This document shows positions 1 to 5,708 of a stretch of DNA of 8,775 nucleotides, piece after piece. Position 1 is the stretch's first letter. Each line of letters starts with the position of its first letter. A model generated the notes under the pieces. That model was not told where the DNA came from. It did no database searches and saw only the letters and a list, made by a program, of their open reading frames with translations. The translations under genes and the position numbers were made by a program. The stretch is from JACDBD01 sp050743385 (GTDB lineage: Bacteria > Actinomycetota > Acidimicrobiia > IMCC26256 > JACDBD01): the NCBI GenBank assembly GCA_050743385.1, contig JBOGFJ010000038.1:1-8775 (forward strand), written 5' to 3'.

Positions 1-143
1 GCTCCCATCGGGTCGGGCCGGTGTTCGAGCGCGCCCCGGTGCGCCTGGTGGCGGGCTTGGCGGCCGGCCGCCGCGATCGGCGCCGGTTCCTGCGTGTGGG
101 CGTGGCCGGACCACGGCCCCGACTCCCCATGGCTCAAAGGTAA
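1..143 (+). CDS. Probable 3' end of an unidentified gene (partial)
   Basis: The plus-strand frame beginning at base 3 is open from the left edge to a TAA at 141-143, giving about 46 residues that end in PRLPMAQR. Third codon positions in this frame are mostly G or C, as in the clear genes of the window, while the other plus frames read as low-complexity Arg/Gly/Pro. The tail is arginine-rich (AAGRRDRRRF) with no recognisable motif, so I assign no function. It would converge with the dehydrogenase gene, leaving 50 bases between the two stops. The upstream part lies outside the window. The call rests on codon bias alone; it could also be non-coding. Confidence 0.35.
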   Translation, partial: SHRVGPVFERAPVRLVAGLAAGRRDRRRFLRVGVAGPRPRLPMAQR

Positions 144-193
144 CACCGGCCCCACCAGCAACAGCCGGATACTCGGGTCTCGGTGTGCCTCGC

Positions 194-967
194 CTACAGG
201 GCGGGGAAGTAGCCGCCGTCGACCGGGTACACCTGGCCGGTGATCCATTCGGCGGCGTCGCTGCACAGCAGGACCGCCAGCGGCGCGGGGTCGCCCACCT
301 GACCCAGCCGACCCACGGGGTAGGCGCGGGCGAGGCGGTCCTCGAGCTCGGGGTCGCGCTCGATCGCGTCGGCGAGCGGGCCGTGCACCATCGTGCCGAG
401 CGAGAGACAGTTGACGGTCACGCCCTGGCGTCCGACCTCGGCGGCGAGGCCGCGCGAGAAGCCCATGGCGGCGGCCTTGGCGGCGCCGTACACGGCCTGC
501 TTGCGCTCCCCCTTACGGCCGGCGTCGGACACGATGGTGAGGATCCGACCCCAGCCCGTCTCGAGCATGAACGGGAGATAGGCGCGCGTCACCCCGAGCA
601 CGGCGGCGAGGTTGAGGCGGATGAGCGGGTCCCACTCCGTCGGGCCCGTCTCGACGAACGACTTCACCGCGATGCCCTCGGGCGGGATGCCGGCGTTGTT
701 GACGAGGATGTCGACCGCCCCGGTCTGCTGCACCATGGCGGCCACCGCGTCGCGGTCGGCGACGTCGGCCACGACCGGATGGGCGACCCCACCCTCCTCC
801 CCGACCTCGGCGACCACCTTCTCGGCCCGCTCGACGTGCAGGTCGTTGACCCAGACCTCGGCCCCCGCACGCGCCATCTGGATCGCGATGGCGCGCCCCA
901 CACCCGCACCCGACCCGGTGACGAGCGCGACCCGCCCCGAGATGAAGTTCGACCAGTCCCGGATCAT
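194..967 (-). CDS. Short-chain dehydrogenase/reductase (SDR)
   Basis: A 257-residue classical SDR, a cytosolic NAD(P)-dependent oxidoreductase acting on an alcohol or ketone that cannot be named. Visible in order: the glycine-rich nucleotide loop TGSGAGVG (17-24), an acidic D42 at the end of the second strand (known in the family to favour NAD over NADP), D69 in VADVAD, the NNAG motif (90-93), and the catalytic tetrad N119, S147, Y160, K164 (YGAAK). The C-terminus GQVYPVDGGYF is typical. All key residues are present and the length is normal. I chose the ATG at 967 because it gives a standard N-terminus; the frame stays open to a TTG at 1033, but those 22 residues are atypical. There is no clear Shine-Dalgarno before 967. 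The ATG overlaps the stop of a 29-codon ORF (ATGA), so translation may be coupled. It lies on the same strand 85 bases after RNase J and is probably co-transcribed. SDR class is certain, substrate unknown. Confidence 0.93.
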   Translation of the reverse strand: MIRDWSNFISGRVALVTGSGAGVGRAIAIQMARAGAEVWVNDLHVERAEKVVAEVGEEGGVAHPVVADVADRDAVAAMVQQTGAVDILVNNAGIPPEGIAVKSFVETGPTEWDPLIRLNLAAVLGVTRAYLPFMLETGWGRILTIVSDAGRKGERKQAVYGAAKAAAMGFSRGLAAEVGRQGVTVNCLSLGTMVHGPLADAIERDPELEDRLARAYPVGRLGQVGDPAPLAVLLCSDAAEWITGQVYPVDGGYFPAL

Positions 968-1053
968 CGCCACGACACCCGTCCCCGGAGCGTTGGGTCG
1001 ATTTCGCGGTGATCGACCGCGTTTCTGACCCAACGCGTCGTGGGGGTGCTCAT
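964..1053 (-). CDS. Possible 29-codon micro-ORF between rnj and the SDR gene
   Basis: The ATG at 1053-1051 overlaps the RNase J stop (TGATG), and the TGA at 966-964 overlaps the dehydrogenase start (ATGA). The frame differs from both neighbours. GGAGG lies 4 bases before the ATG, inside the last rnj codons; this spacing is short but usable. The peptide begins MSTPTTRWVRN and ends RGRVSWR. It is arginine-rich, with no membrane segment or known motif. It may be a coupling or leader ORF that carries ribosomes from rnj to the dehydrogenase through the hairpin at 991-1035. It may equally be a chance ORF, since short open frames are common in GC-rich DNA. Function unknown. Confidence 0.35.
   Translation of the reverse strand: MSTPTTRWVRNAVDHREIDPTLRGRVSWR
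991..1035. repeat. Nested 45-base inverted repeat / hairpin
   Basis: The 9-base arm CGTTGGGTC (991-999) pairs perfectly with GACCCAACG (1027-1035). Inside it, CGCGGT (1005-1010) pairs with ACCGCG (1016-1021) around the same centre at 1013, with a 5-base loop. The stems are separated by a symmetric 5 x 5 internal loop that is A-rich on the minus-strand transcript. It sits just after rnj and before the dehydrogenase ATG. No U-run follows on the minus strand, so it is not a canonical intrinsic terminator. It could be a processing or attenuation structure, or a protein-binding palindrome. Confidence 0.6.
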
Positions 1054-2744
1054 CACACCTCCATGACGACGGGGATCACCGCGGGGCGGCGACGGGTGCG
1101 CTCGTTGATGAACTTGCCGAGGGCGCGCCGGGCGTGGCGCCGGAGGGTGTCGAAGTCGGTCGCACCTTCCTCGGCCACCTCGGCGAGTGACTCCCGCACG
1201 GCGATCTTCGCCTCTTCGATGAGCTCCTCGGCCTCGGGTGCGTACACCCAGCCGCGCGTCACGATCTCGGGCCCGGTGACGACCTCGCCCGACGTCGCGT
1301 CGACGGTGACGATCACCACCACCACGCCCTCCTCGGCCAGGCTGCGGCGGTCGCGCAGCACACCGTGGCCGACGTCGCCGACGATACCGTCGACGTAGAG
1401 ATAGCCGGCGGGGACGGCCCGTTGCTCGAGCTCGATGCCGTGCGCGTCGAGCGTGATCGCATCGCCGTCCTCGCAGACGATGATGTTGTCGGCGGGCACG
1501 CCCACGTCCTCGGCGAGACGGGCGTGATGCACCATGTGGCGGTACTCACCGTGCACGGGCACGAAGTACTCGGGCTGCACCAGGTTGAGGATGAACTTGA
1601 GCTCTTCCTGCGAGGCGTGACCCGACACGTGCACCGGCGAGTTGCCGCCGTGCACGACCTCGGCGCCGGCGCGGTGCATCGAGTCGATCACGCGCGAAAC
1701 GTTGGCCTCGTTCCCCGGAATTGCATGGGCGGAGATCACGACGACATCGTCTTCGTTGACCTTGACCCACTTGTGCTCGTGCGCCGCCATGAGCGAGAGC
1801 GCGCTCATGGGCTCACCCTGCGAGCCGGTGCACACGATGCAGATCTCACCGGGCGCGAACCGCGGCGTCTCCTCGATGTCGACGACGCAGTCGGGCGAGA
1901 GGTCGAGGATGCCCATCTCGCGCGCCAGGCTGACGTTCTGGGTCATCGACCGACCGACGAACGCGACCTTGCGACCGGCGGCGACTGCCGCCCGTGTGAC
2001 CTGCTGCACCCGGTGCAGGTGGGACGCGAAGCTCGCCACGATGAAGCGCTCGTCGGCGTGCTCGCGGAAGAGCGCCCGCATCGCCTCGCCGACGGTCGAC
2101 TCCGAGGGCGTGAAGCCGCGTCGCTCGGCGTTGGTGGAATCGGACAGGAGGAGGCGCACGCCCCCCGCCCGCCGGGCGATCTCCCCGAAGAGGGCGAGGT
2201 CGGTCTTGCGGCCGTCGACGGGCGTGAGGTCGATCTTGAAGTCGCCGGTGTGGAGGATCGTGCCCGCGGGCGTGTGGTACGCGGCCGCGAGCCCGTGTGG
2301 TACCGAGTGCGTGACGGGAATGAACTCGACCTCGAACGGGCCGATGCGACGGCGCTCCCCGTCCGCGATCGGCACGAGCTCGGTGCGCTGGAGCATGCCC
2401 GCCTCGTCGATTCGGTTGCGGGCGAGCCCGAGCGAGAGCCGGGTGCCGTAGATCGGCACGGGCACGTCGCGCAGAAGGAACGCGAGCCCGCCCGCGTGGT
2501 CCTCGTGCGCGTGCGTGAGCACCACGCCCTCCACTCGATCGGCGTTCTCGCGCAGATAGGTGAAGTCGGGAAGGACGAGATCGACGCCCGGCATGTCGAC
2601 GTCGGGGAACATCAGGCCGCAGTCGACGACCAGGATCCGGCCCTCGACCTCGATGCAGAAGCAGTTGCGCCCGATCTCGCCCAGCCCGCCGAGGAACACG
2701 AGACGCACTGCGCCGTGCGGAAGCGGCGCGGTCGGCTCACTCAT
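1053..2744 (-). CDS. rnj: Ribonuclease J (beta-CASP metallo-beta-lactamase RNase)
   Basis: A 563-residue RNase J, a cytosolic zinc-dependent endo-/5'-exoribonuclease of mRNA decay and rRNA maturation. The metallo-beta-lactamase domain shows LGGLGEIGRN (18-27), the zinc signature HAHEDH (78-83), H146 and HTGDFK with D168. The inserted beta-CASP domain shows SDSTNAE (201-207), GRSMTQN (264-270), CTGSQGE (305-311) and GGNSPVHVSGHAS (366-378), followed by PVHGEYRH (396-403, metal ligand H398). A C-terminal domain of about 110 residues completes the usual length, so the enzyme looks intact. The ATG at 2744 is preferred: a TACCGT hexamer lies 8 bases upstream and no Shine-Dalgarno is visible, suggesting a leaderless message. 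The frame is open to 2789, but those extra residues would overlap the preceding gene. Only 37 bases separate it from the diiron gene, so read-through from there is also possible. Confidence 0.97.
   Translation of the reverse strand: MSEPTAPLPHGAVRLVFLGGLGEIGRNCFCIEVEGRILVVDCGLMFPDVDMPGVDLVLPDFTYLRENADRVEGVVLTHAHEDHAGGLAFLLRDVPVPIYGTRLSLGLARNRIDEAGMLQRTELVPIADGERRRIGPFEVEFIPVTHSVPHGLAAAYHTPAGTILHTGDFKIDLTPVDGRKTDLALFGEIARRAGGVRLLLSDSTNAERRGFTPSESTVGEAMRALFREHADERFIVASFASHLHRVQQVTRAAVAAGRKVAFVGRSMTQNVSLAREMGILDLSPDCVVDIEETPRFAPGEICIVCTGSQGEPMSALSLMAAHEHKWVKVNEDDVVVISAHAIPGNEANVSRVIDSMHRAGAEVVHGGNSPVHVSGHASQEELKFILNLVQPEYFVPVHGEYRHMVHHARLAEDVGVPADNIIVCEDGDAITLDAHGIELEQRAVPAGYLYVDGIVGDVGHGVLRDRRSLAEEGVVVVIVTVDATSGEVVTGPEIVTRGWVYAPEAEELIEEAKIAVRESLAEVAEEGATDFDTLRRHARRALGKFINERTRRRPAVIPVVMEV
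1056..1062 (-). promoter_or_regulatory. Shine-Dalgarno-like site at the end of rnj
   Basis: The minus strand reads GGAGGTG here, complementary to the 16S rRNA tail. It overlaps the last two sense codons of RNase J and lies directly before the micro-ORF ATG at 1053. GAG-GTG codons alone would also create it, so it may be coincidental. The dehydrogenase itself has no comparable site, which makes coupling through the micro-ORF plausible. Confidence 0.35.
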
Positions 2745-2752
2745 CGGCGCGC

Positions 2753-2758
2753 ACGGTA
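2753..2758 (-). promoter_or_regulatory. -10-like hexamer TACCGT for a leaderless rnj mRNA
   Basis: The minus strand reads TACCGT, then 8 bases (2752-2745), then the rnj ATG. It lies in the 37-base gap after the diiron gene stop. No good -35 is visible. The same hexamer at the same distance precedes tetR2, and related hexamers precede three other genes here. A start 7-8 bases after a -10 places the transcription start at or beside the ATG. Confidence 0.5.
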
Positions 2759-2781
2759 CCACCGCGCCGCGCGCGTGAGCG

Positions 2782-3912
2782 TTAGGCAACGCTTGCGGCT
2801 TCGCGGTCCTTCGAGACCTCGTCGAGCGTCGTGTACTCCTCGCCCGTGTCGACCCAATCTTCGAACTGGATCACACCGAGCTCGGTGAACCGGTCGCGCA
2901 GCCACGCGTCGCCGGCGTCGAGCAGGCCGAGCTTCTTGCAGTTGGGCACGATCTTCGAGAACAGCAGCGACTGGAACGTCTGGCGCTCGGGAGCCTGCAT
3001 CACGAGCTTGACCGCCTCCTTGACGTCGACGCCCATGCGGTCCCAGACCTCCTGCTGGAGGAACCGGTCGCGCATGCGCACCGCGGCCTCGAACGCGAAC
3101 TCCTGGCGCTCCTTGATCTCCTTGGCGTCGAGCTCCTTGTAGTACTCCTGCAGCGACAGCACGCCGAAGGCGACGTGGCGGGCCTCGTCGGCCATGACGT
3201 ACCGGAGGAGCTTCTTGAGCAGCGGCTCGGTCGTCATCTGTTGGATGAACCCGAACGCCGCCAGCGCGAGGCCCTCCACCATGATCTGCATCCCGAGGTA
3301 GGTCATGTCCCACCGCGAGTCGTTGATGATGTCGTCGAGCAGCAGGCGCAGGTGGGCGTTGATCGGATAGTGACCCGAGAGCTTCTCGTCGAGGTACTTG
3401 GCGAACACCTCGACGTGGCGGGCCTCGTCCATCACCTGGGTGGCGGCGTAGTACTTGGCGTCGATCCACGGAACCGTCTCGACCACCTTGGCCGTACAGA
3501 TGAGCGCGCCCTGCTCGCCGTGGAGGAACTGGGAGAGGGTCCAGTTCTGCGACTGCACGCCGAACTCGAGCCATTCGGCGTCGCCCCAGTTCGCGAAGGG
3601 CGTGTCGCTCACGTCGAGCTCCGGCCCGAAGGTGGCCCCGTTGGCGAGCGCGTTGGCGAGCACCACGTGCTCCTGGTCGACGTCGGTGTCCCAGGGCAGG
3701 TCGGTCTGGGCGTTCCACTGCGACTTCTTGGCCCGCTCGTAGAGCTTCCCGAGCGCAGGCCGGCTGCGCTCGTAGTCCCACGTGAAGATGGCGTCACTGT
3801 TCGACGCGACGGTGTGCGCGACCGCGTCGACATCGTGGTTGGTGACCGCGAGGATCCCCTCCAGGTCGTTGACGTCGTCGCGGCCGATCATGTCGAGGTT
3901 GCTCGTGGCCAT
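2782..3912 (-). CDS. Ferritin-like diiron-carboxylate protein (putative oxygenase/oxidase)
   Basis: A 376-residue helical protein with a complete diiron-carboxylate ligand set in two matching halves: E133 (HGEQGA) with E163-x2-H166 (MDEARHVEVF), and E213 (MVEGLAL) with E243-x2-H246 (ADEARHVAFG). The spacing from the lone Glu to ExxH is exactly 30 residues in both halves. This is the E...ExxH...E...ExxH pattern of the ferritin/R2-like superfamily, so an O2-activating di-iron (or Fe/Mn) centre is expected; the substrate is unknown. There is no signal peptide or membrane segment, so it is probably cytosolic. Flanking segments (about 1-120 and 290-376) are unusual beyond a bare four-helix bundle. 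The ATG at 3912 is supported by AGGGGG 8 bases upstream. The tetR1 stop is only 5 bases before it, implying co-transcription and probable control by that regulator. Alternatives are an R2-like oxidase or a fatty-acid or aromatic oxygenase; I cannot choose between them. Confidence 0.9.
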   Translation of the reverse strand: MATSNLDMIGRDDVNDLEGILAVTNHDVDAVAHTVASNSDAIFTWDYERSRPALGKLYERAKKSQWNAQTDLPWDTDVDQEHVVLANALANGATFGPELDVSDTPFANWGDAEWLEFGVQSQNWTLSQFLHGEQGALICTAKVVETVPWIDAKYYAATQVMDEARHVEVFAKYLDEKLSGHYPINAHLRLLLDDIINDSRWDMTYLGMQIMVEGLALAAFGFIQQMTTEPLLKKLLRYVMADEARHVAFGVLSLQEYYKELDAKEIKERQEFAFEAAVRMRDRFLQQEVWDRMGVDVKEAVKLVMQAPERQTFQSLLFSKIVPNCKKLGLLDAGDAWLRDRFTELGVIQFEDWVDTGEEYTTLDEVSKDREAASVA

Positions 3913-3917
3913 GGGAA

Positions 3918-4538
3918 CTACCCCCTGATGGTGTTCGTGGTCGGGAGGAACGCGGGAACGATGAACTGACGAACCAGGCGCCGGACCGCGGCCTCGTCGG
4001 TGACGTCGACGGGCGCATCGGGCTTGTAGGCGTAGGCGAGGGTCACGCGGGTCACCCATTCGGCGGCGCGTGCCGCCTCGTCGGCCGGGAGGAAGCGGTC
4101 GAAGCAGGGGGCGAGCGCGGTGCGGGCGTGGGCGAGGAAGCGGTCGCCACCCTCGAACGTGACGTGGGGCAGCGCCAGCTCGGGCTCGAAGCCGAGCACG
4201 AACTGGATCGCGGGGTGCGTCGTGAGCTCCCGCGCCGCGGTGGTGACGACGGCGACCGCGGCGTCCTCGAGGGTGTCGTGCTCGGCTGCGACCGCGTGCA
4301 GCTCGGTCGTGATCCGCTCGGCCTCCGCCCCGATCGTCAGGAGGACGAGCGCGCGCTTGCCGCCGATGTGGCGGTAGAGGGTCGCCCGGGCGCAGCCGGC
4401 CTCGCGGGCGATGTCGTCGATGGTGGTCTTGCTCAGGCCGTAGCGGGCCAGGCACGCGAGCGTCGCCTCGACGGCCCGGGAGCGGGTGTCGGTGTGGGTG
4501 GCGACCGGGGCTGCGGCCGACGGCATTGCCTGAGGCAT
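3918..4538 (-). CDS. TetR/AcrR family transcriptional regulator (tetR1)
   Basis: A 206-residue TetR-type repressor. The N-terminal DNA-binding domain (about 18-65) contains the helix-turn-helix TTIDDIAREAGCARATLYRH (38-57), followed by GGKRAL, the usual end of this domain. The C-terminal helical region (70-206) would bind a small ligand and form the dimer; it ends in a VRRLVRQF-like segment also seen in tetR2. I chose the ATG at 4538 because TATCGT lies 8 bases upstream with TTGACG 18 bases further on, suggesting a leaderless transcript. An ATG at 4526 is possible. The inverted repeat at 4543-4569 overlaps the -10, suggesting autorepression. The diiron gene starts 5 bases after the stop, so that enzyme is the most likely regulatory target. 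The ligand is unknown. Confidence 0.93.
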   Translation of the reverse strand: MPQAMPSAAAPVATHTDTRSRAVEATLACLARYGLSKTTIDDIAREAGCARATLYRHIGGKRALVLLTIGAEAERITTELHAVAAEHDTLEDAAVAVVTTAARELTTHPAIQFVLGFEPELALPHVTFEGGDRFLAHARTALAPCFDRFLPADEAARAAEWVTRVTLAYAYKPDAPVDVTDEAAVRRLVRQFIVPAFLPTTNTIRG

Positions 4539-4542
4539 ACCC

Positions 4543-4569
4543 TGAGACGATAAGCGCGAAAGCGTCTCA
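4543..4569. promoter_or_regulatory. Candidate TetR operator (7-bp inverted repeat)
   Basis: TGAGACG (4543-4549) and CGTCTCA (4563-4569) form a perfect 7-bp inverted repeat with a 13-base spacer, 27 bp in all. One arm covers part of the TATCGT hexamer and the other lies next to TTGACG, so a dimer bound here would block RNA polymerase. Its size and position are typical of TetR-family autoregulatory sites. Which regulator binds it (tetR1 or tetR2) is inference. Confidence 0.55.
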
Positions 4570-4576
4570 CCGTCAA
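4547..4576 (-). promoter_or_regulatory. Promoter of the tetR1-diiron operon
   Basis: On the minus strand a -35-like TTGACG (4576-4571) is followed by an 18-base spacer and a -10-like TATCGT (4552-4547). Eight bases then lead to the ATG at 4538. This is the best-formed -35/-10 pair in the window. It lies in the 103-base gap between tetR2 and tetR1, so the tetR1 operon need not depend on read-through from tetR2. Confidence 0.55.
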
Positions 4577-4641
4577 TGTGTCGCCGGTCACGTCCGCTGG
4601 GCGTCGCCAGCCCCTCTGCGGTCGCACTCGCCGACTGCGGG

Positions 4642-5223
4642 CTACGCCGAGGACAGGATCCCGCCCAGGAGCTCCTCGCGGACCAGGCGGCGCACCTCGG
4701 TGGGTTCGTCCATGTCCCAGCGGCCGGGCGACCCGATGAGCGACAGCACCATGCGGGCCACGTAATCGGCGGCGACTTCCAACTCGACACCGTCCCGCAA
4801 TCGCCCCGCTTCCTGCTCGCGTTCCAGGTAGGGCAGGAGGAACGCGGTGATGAAGCGCAGCACCCGGTGCTGCTCCACGGTGAGGAGCGGGAGCAGCCGC
4901 TCCGGTTCGGTGACCAGCACCTTCTGGAGGACCTCGTGATCGCGCAGCGAGTCGTGGGCGAAGACGAGCCCGCGCTCGAGCAGGGTGGCGAAGTCGGGTG
5001 CGTCGTAGATGTGCTCCGCCAACCGGGCGAAGAAGTGGTTCATCTCCCAGCCGACGGTCTCCCGCAGCAGCTGGTCCTTCCCTCCGGGAAACAGCCGGTA
5101 GATCGACGCCCGCGACACGCCCGACTCCTTGGTGACGTCGTCGATCGTCGTCTTTCCCATCCCGAAGCGCGCCACGCAGGCGTAGGTGCCTGCCAGCACG
5201 CGCTCCCGAGGGTCCTCCGTCAC
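4642..5223 (-). CDS. TetR/AcrR family transcriptional regulator (tetR2)
   Basis: A 193-residue TetR-type regulator. The DNA-binding domain (about 5-52) has the helix-turn-helix TTIDDVTKESGVSRASIYRL (25-44) followed by FPGGKDQLL. The C-terminal domain (55-193) is helical and ligand-binding by family analogy. It resembles tetR1 both in the N-terminal stretch (CVARFGMGKTTIDD against CLARYGLSKTTIDD) and in the C-terminal VRRLVRE segment, so the two are probably paralogues. The start is a GTG at 5223: TACCGT lies exactly 8 bases upstream and there is no Shine-Dalgarno, consistent with a leaderless message. It is transcribed divergently from the 145-residue protein gene, only 26 bases away, and may control that gene, itself or the tetR1 unit downstream. 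Confidence 0.93.
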   Translation of the reverse strand: MTEDPRERVLAGTYACVARFGMGKTTIDDVTKESGVSRASIYRLFPGGKDQLLRETVGWEMNHFFARLAEHIYDAPDFATLLERGLVFAHDSLRDHEVLQKVLVTEPERLLPLLTVEQHRVLRFITAFLLPYLEREQEAGRLRDGVELEVAADYVARMVLSLIGSPGRWDMDEPTEVRRLVREELLGGILSSA

Positions 5224-5231
5224 GCGCGAGA

Positions 5232-5241
5232 ACGGTACTGT
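5232..5241. promoter_or_regulatory. Overlapping back-to-back -10 elements (divergent promoter)
   Basis: ACGGTACTGT is a near-palindrome (8 of 10 positions symmetric). On the plus strand it contains TACTGT (5236-5241), 8 bases before the ATG at 5250. On the minus strand it contains TACCGT (5237-5232), 8 bases before the GTG at 5223. The two hexamers share the TA at 5236-5237. No strong -35 is visible on either side. The whole divergent gap is 26 bases, which leaves room for leaderless transcripts only. Confidence 0.55.
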
Positions 5242-5249
5242 CCGCGTTG

Positions 5250-5687
5250 ATGAGCAAGGAGTTCTTCGAGCACATCGTCGACGCGCTCATGGGGTTCGTG
5301 CCGCCCGAGCGCACGACGTTCTCGTGGCGGGCTGGTTCGCGCAACCTCAAGGTCTGGTACGGCGGGGAGCCGCGCGAGCACTACGAGGTACAGCTCGTCG
5401 GAGGCGAGCTCGAGATCGGCTTCCACGCCGAGCATGCTGACGCCCACCGCAACGAGGCCGTACTCGACCAGCTGTTGGCGAGCGAGGAGACGTGGCGGCG
5501 CCGCCTACGCGGCGAGGTCGAGGCCGGCAAGTACCTCGGCCGGCGCAGCTCACCGTGGCGGCGCGTCTCGGAGTGCTGGGAAGGCGACGGACTGCTCGAA
5601 CCCGAGACCGCGGTCGAGGCGGCCGAGCGGCTCGCCTCCTACATCGACGCGTTCGAGCCGATCCGCGCGGCATCGTCCGCGCCGTGA
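5250..5687 (+). CDS. Uncharacterised 145-residue protein
   Basis: I do not recognise a family. The 145-residue protein begins MSKEFFEHIVDALM, is soluble, and has no signal peptide or membrane segment. The first 65 residues look like alternating strands (FSWRAGSRNLKVWYGG, HYEVQLVGGELEIGFHAE). The middle and end are helical and rich in charge (68-98 and 119-138), with aromatic pairs around SPWRRVSECW (101-110). No catalytic motif is obvious. Third codon positions are G/C-rich, supporting real coding. The ATG at 5250 is preferred over the adjacent TTG at 5247 because TACTGT lies 8 bases before it. It is divergent from tetR2 across 26 bases, and the cNMP-binding gene follows 21 bases after its stop, so the two plus-strand genes may share a transcript. 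Confidence 0.8.
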   Translation: MSKEFFEHIVDALMGFVPPERTTFSWRAGSRNLKVWYGGEPREHYEVQLVGGELEIGFHAEHADAHRNEAVLDQLLASEETWRRRLRGEVEAGKYLGRRSSPWRRVSECWEGDGLLEPETAVEAAERLASYIDAFEPIRAASSAP

Positions 5688-5695
5688 CCCGCCAT

Positions 5696-5701
5696 TAGAG
5701 T
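5696..5701 (+). promoter_or_regulatory. -10-like hexamer TAGAGT before the cNMP-binding gene
   Basis: TAGAGT is followed by 7 bases and then the ATG at 5709. It sits in the 21-base gap after the upstream gene. No Shine-Dalgarno is present, so a leaderless start is the simplest reading. It is the weakest of the five hexamers in the window, and read-through from upstream is possible. Confidence 0.4.
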
Positions 5702-5708
5702 GCCCACG

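Noticed and set aside
59..72. Perfect 14-base palindrome GGCGGCCGGCCGCC.
   Set aside because: Pure G/C palindromes are expected by chance in DNA of this composition, and it lies within a probable coding frame.
146..168. Possible hairpin CCGGC/GCCGG between the left partial gene and the dehydrogenase.
   Set aside because: Only 5 bp with a 13-base loop and no U-run; too weak to call a terminator.
968..1033. Upstream TTG start for the dehydrogenase.
   Set aside because: It adds 22 residues (GQKRGRSPRNR...) not typical of SDRs; the ATG at 967 gives the normal N-terminus.
1365..2888. A 507-codon open frame antisense to RNase J.
   Set aside because: GC-rich antisense shadow of a well-supported gene; its translation is an Arg/His/Asp/Val-rich mirror with no domain. 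The same applies to the long plus-strand frames at 185-1012 and 3175-3969.
2782..3912. Naming the diiron protein an AurF-type N-oxygenase.
   Set aside because: The extra His that AurF carries four residues before the second ExxH is Val239 here.
4433..5350. A 305-codon minus-strand frame across tetR2 and its upstream region.
   Set aside because: Low-complexity Arg/Gly/Ala/Pro translation overlapping a clear TetR gene in another frame.
5700..5708. GTG start for the cNMP-binding protein.
   Set aside because: It overlaps the -10-like hexamer and has no Shine-Dalgarno; the ATG at 5709 fits the pattern seen at four other genes.
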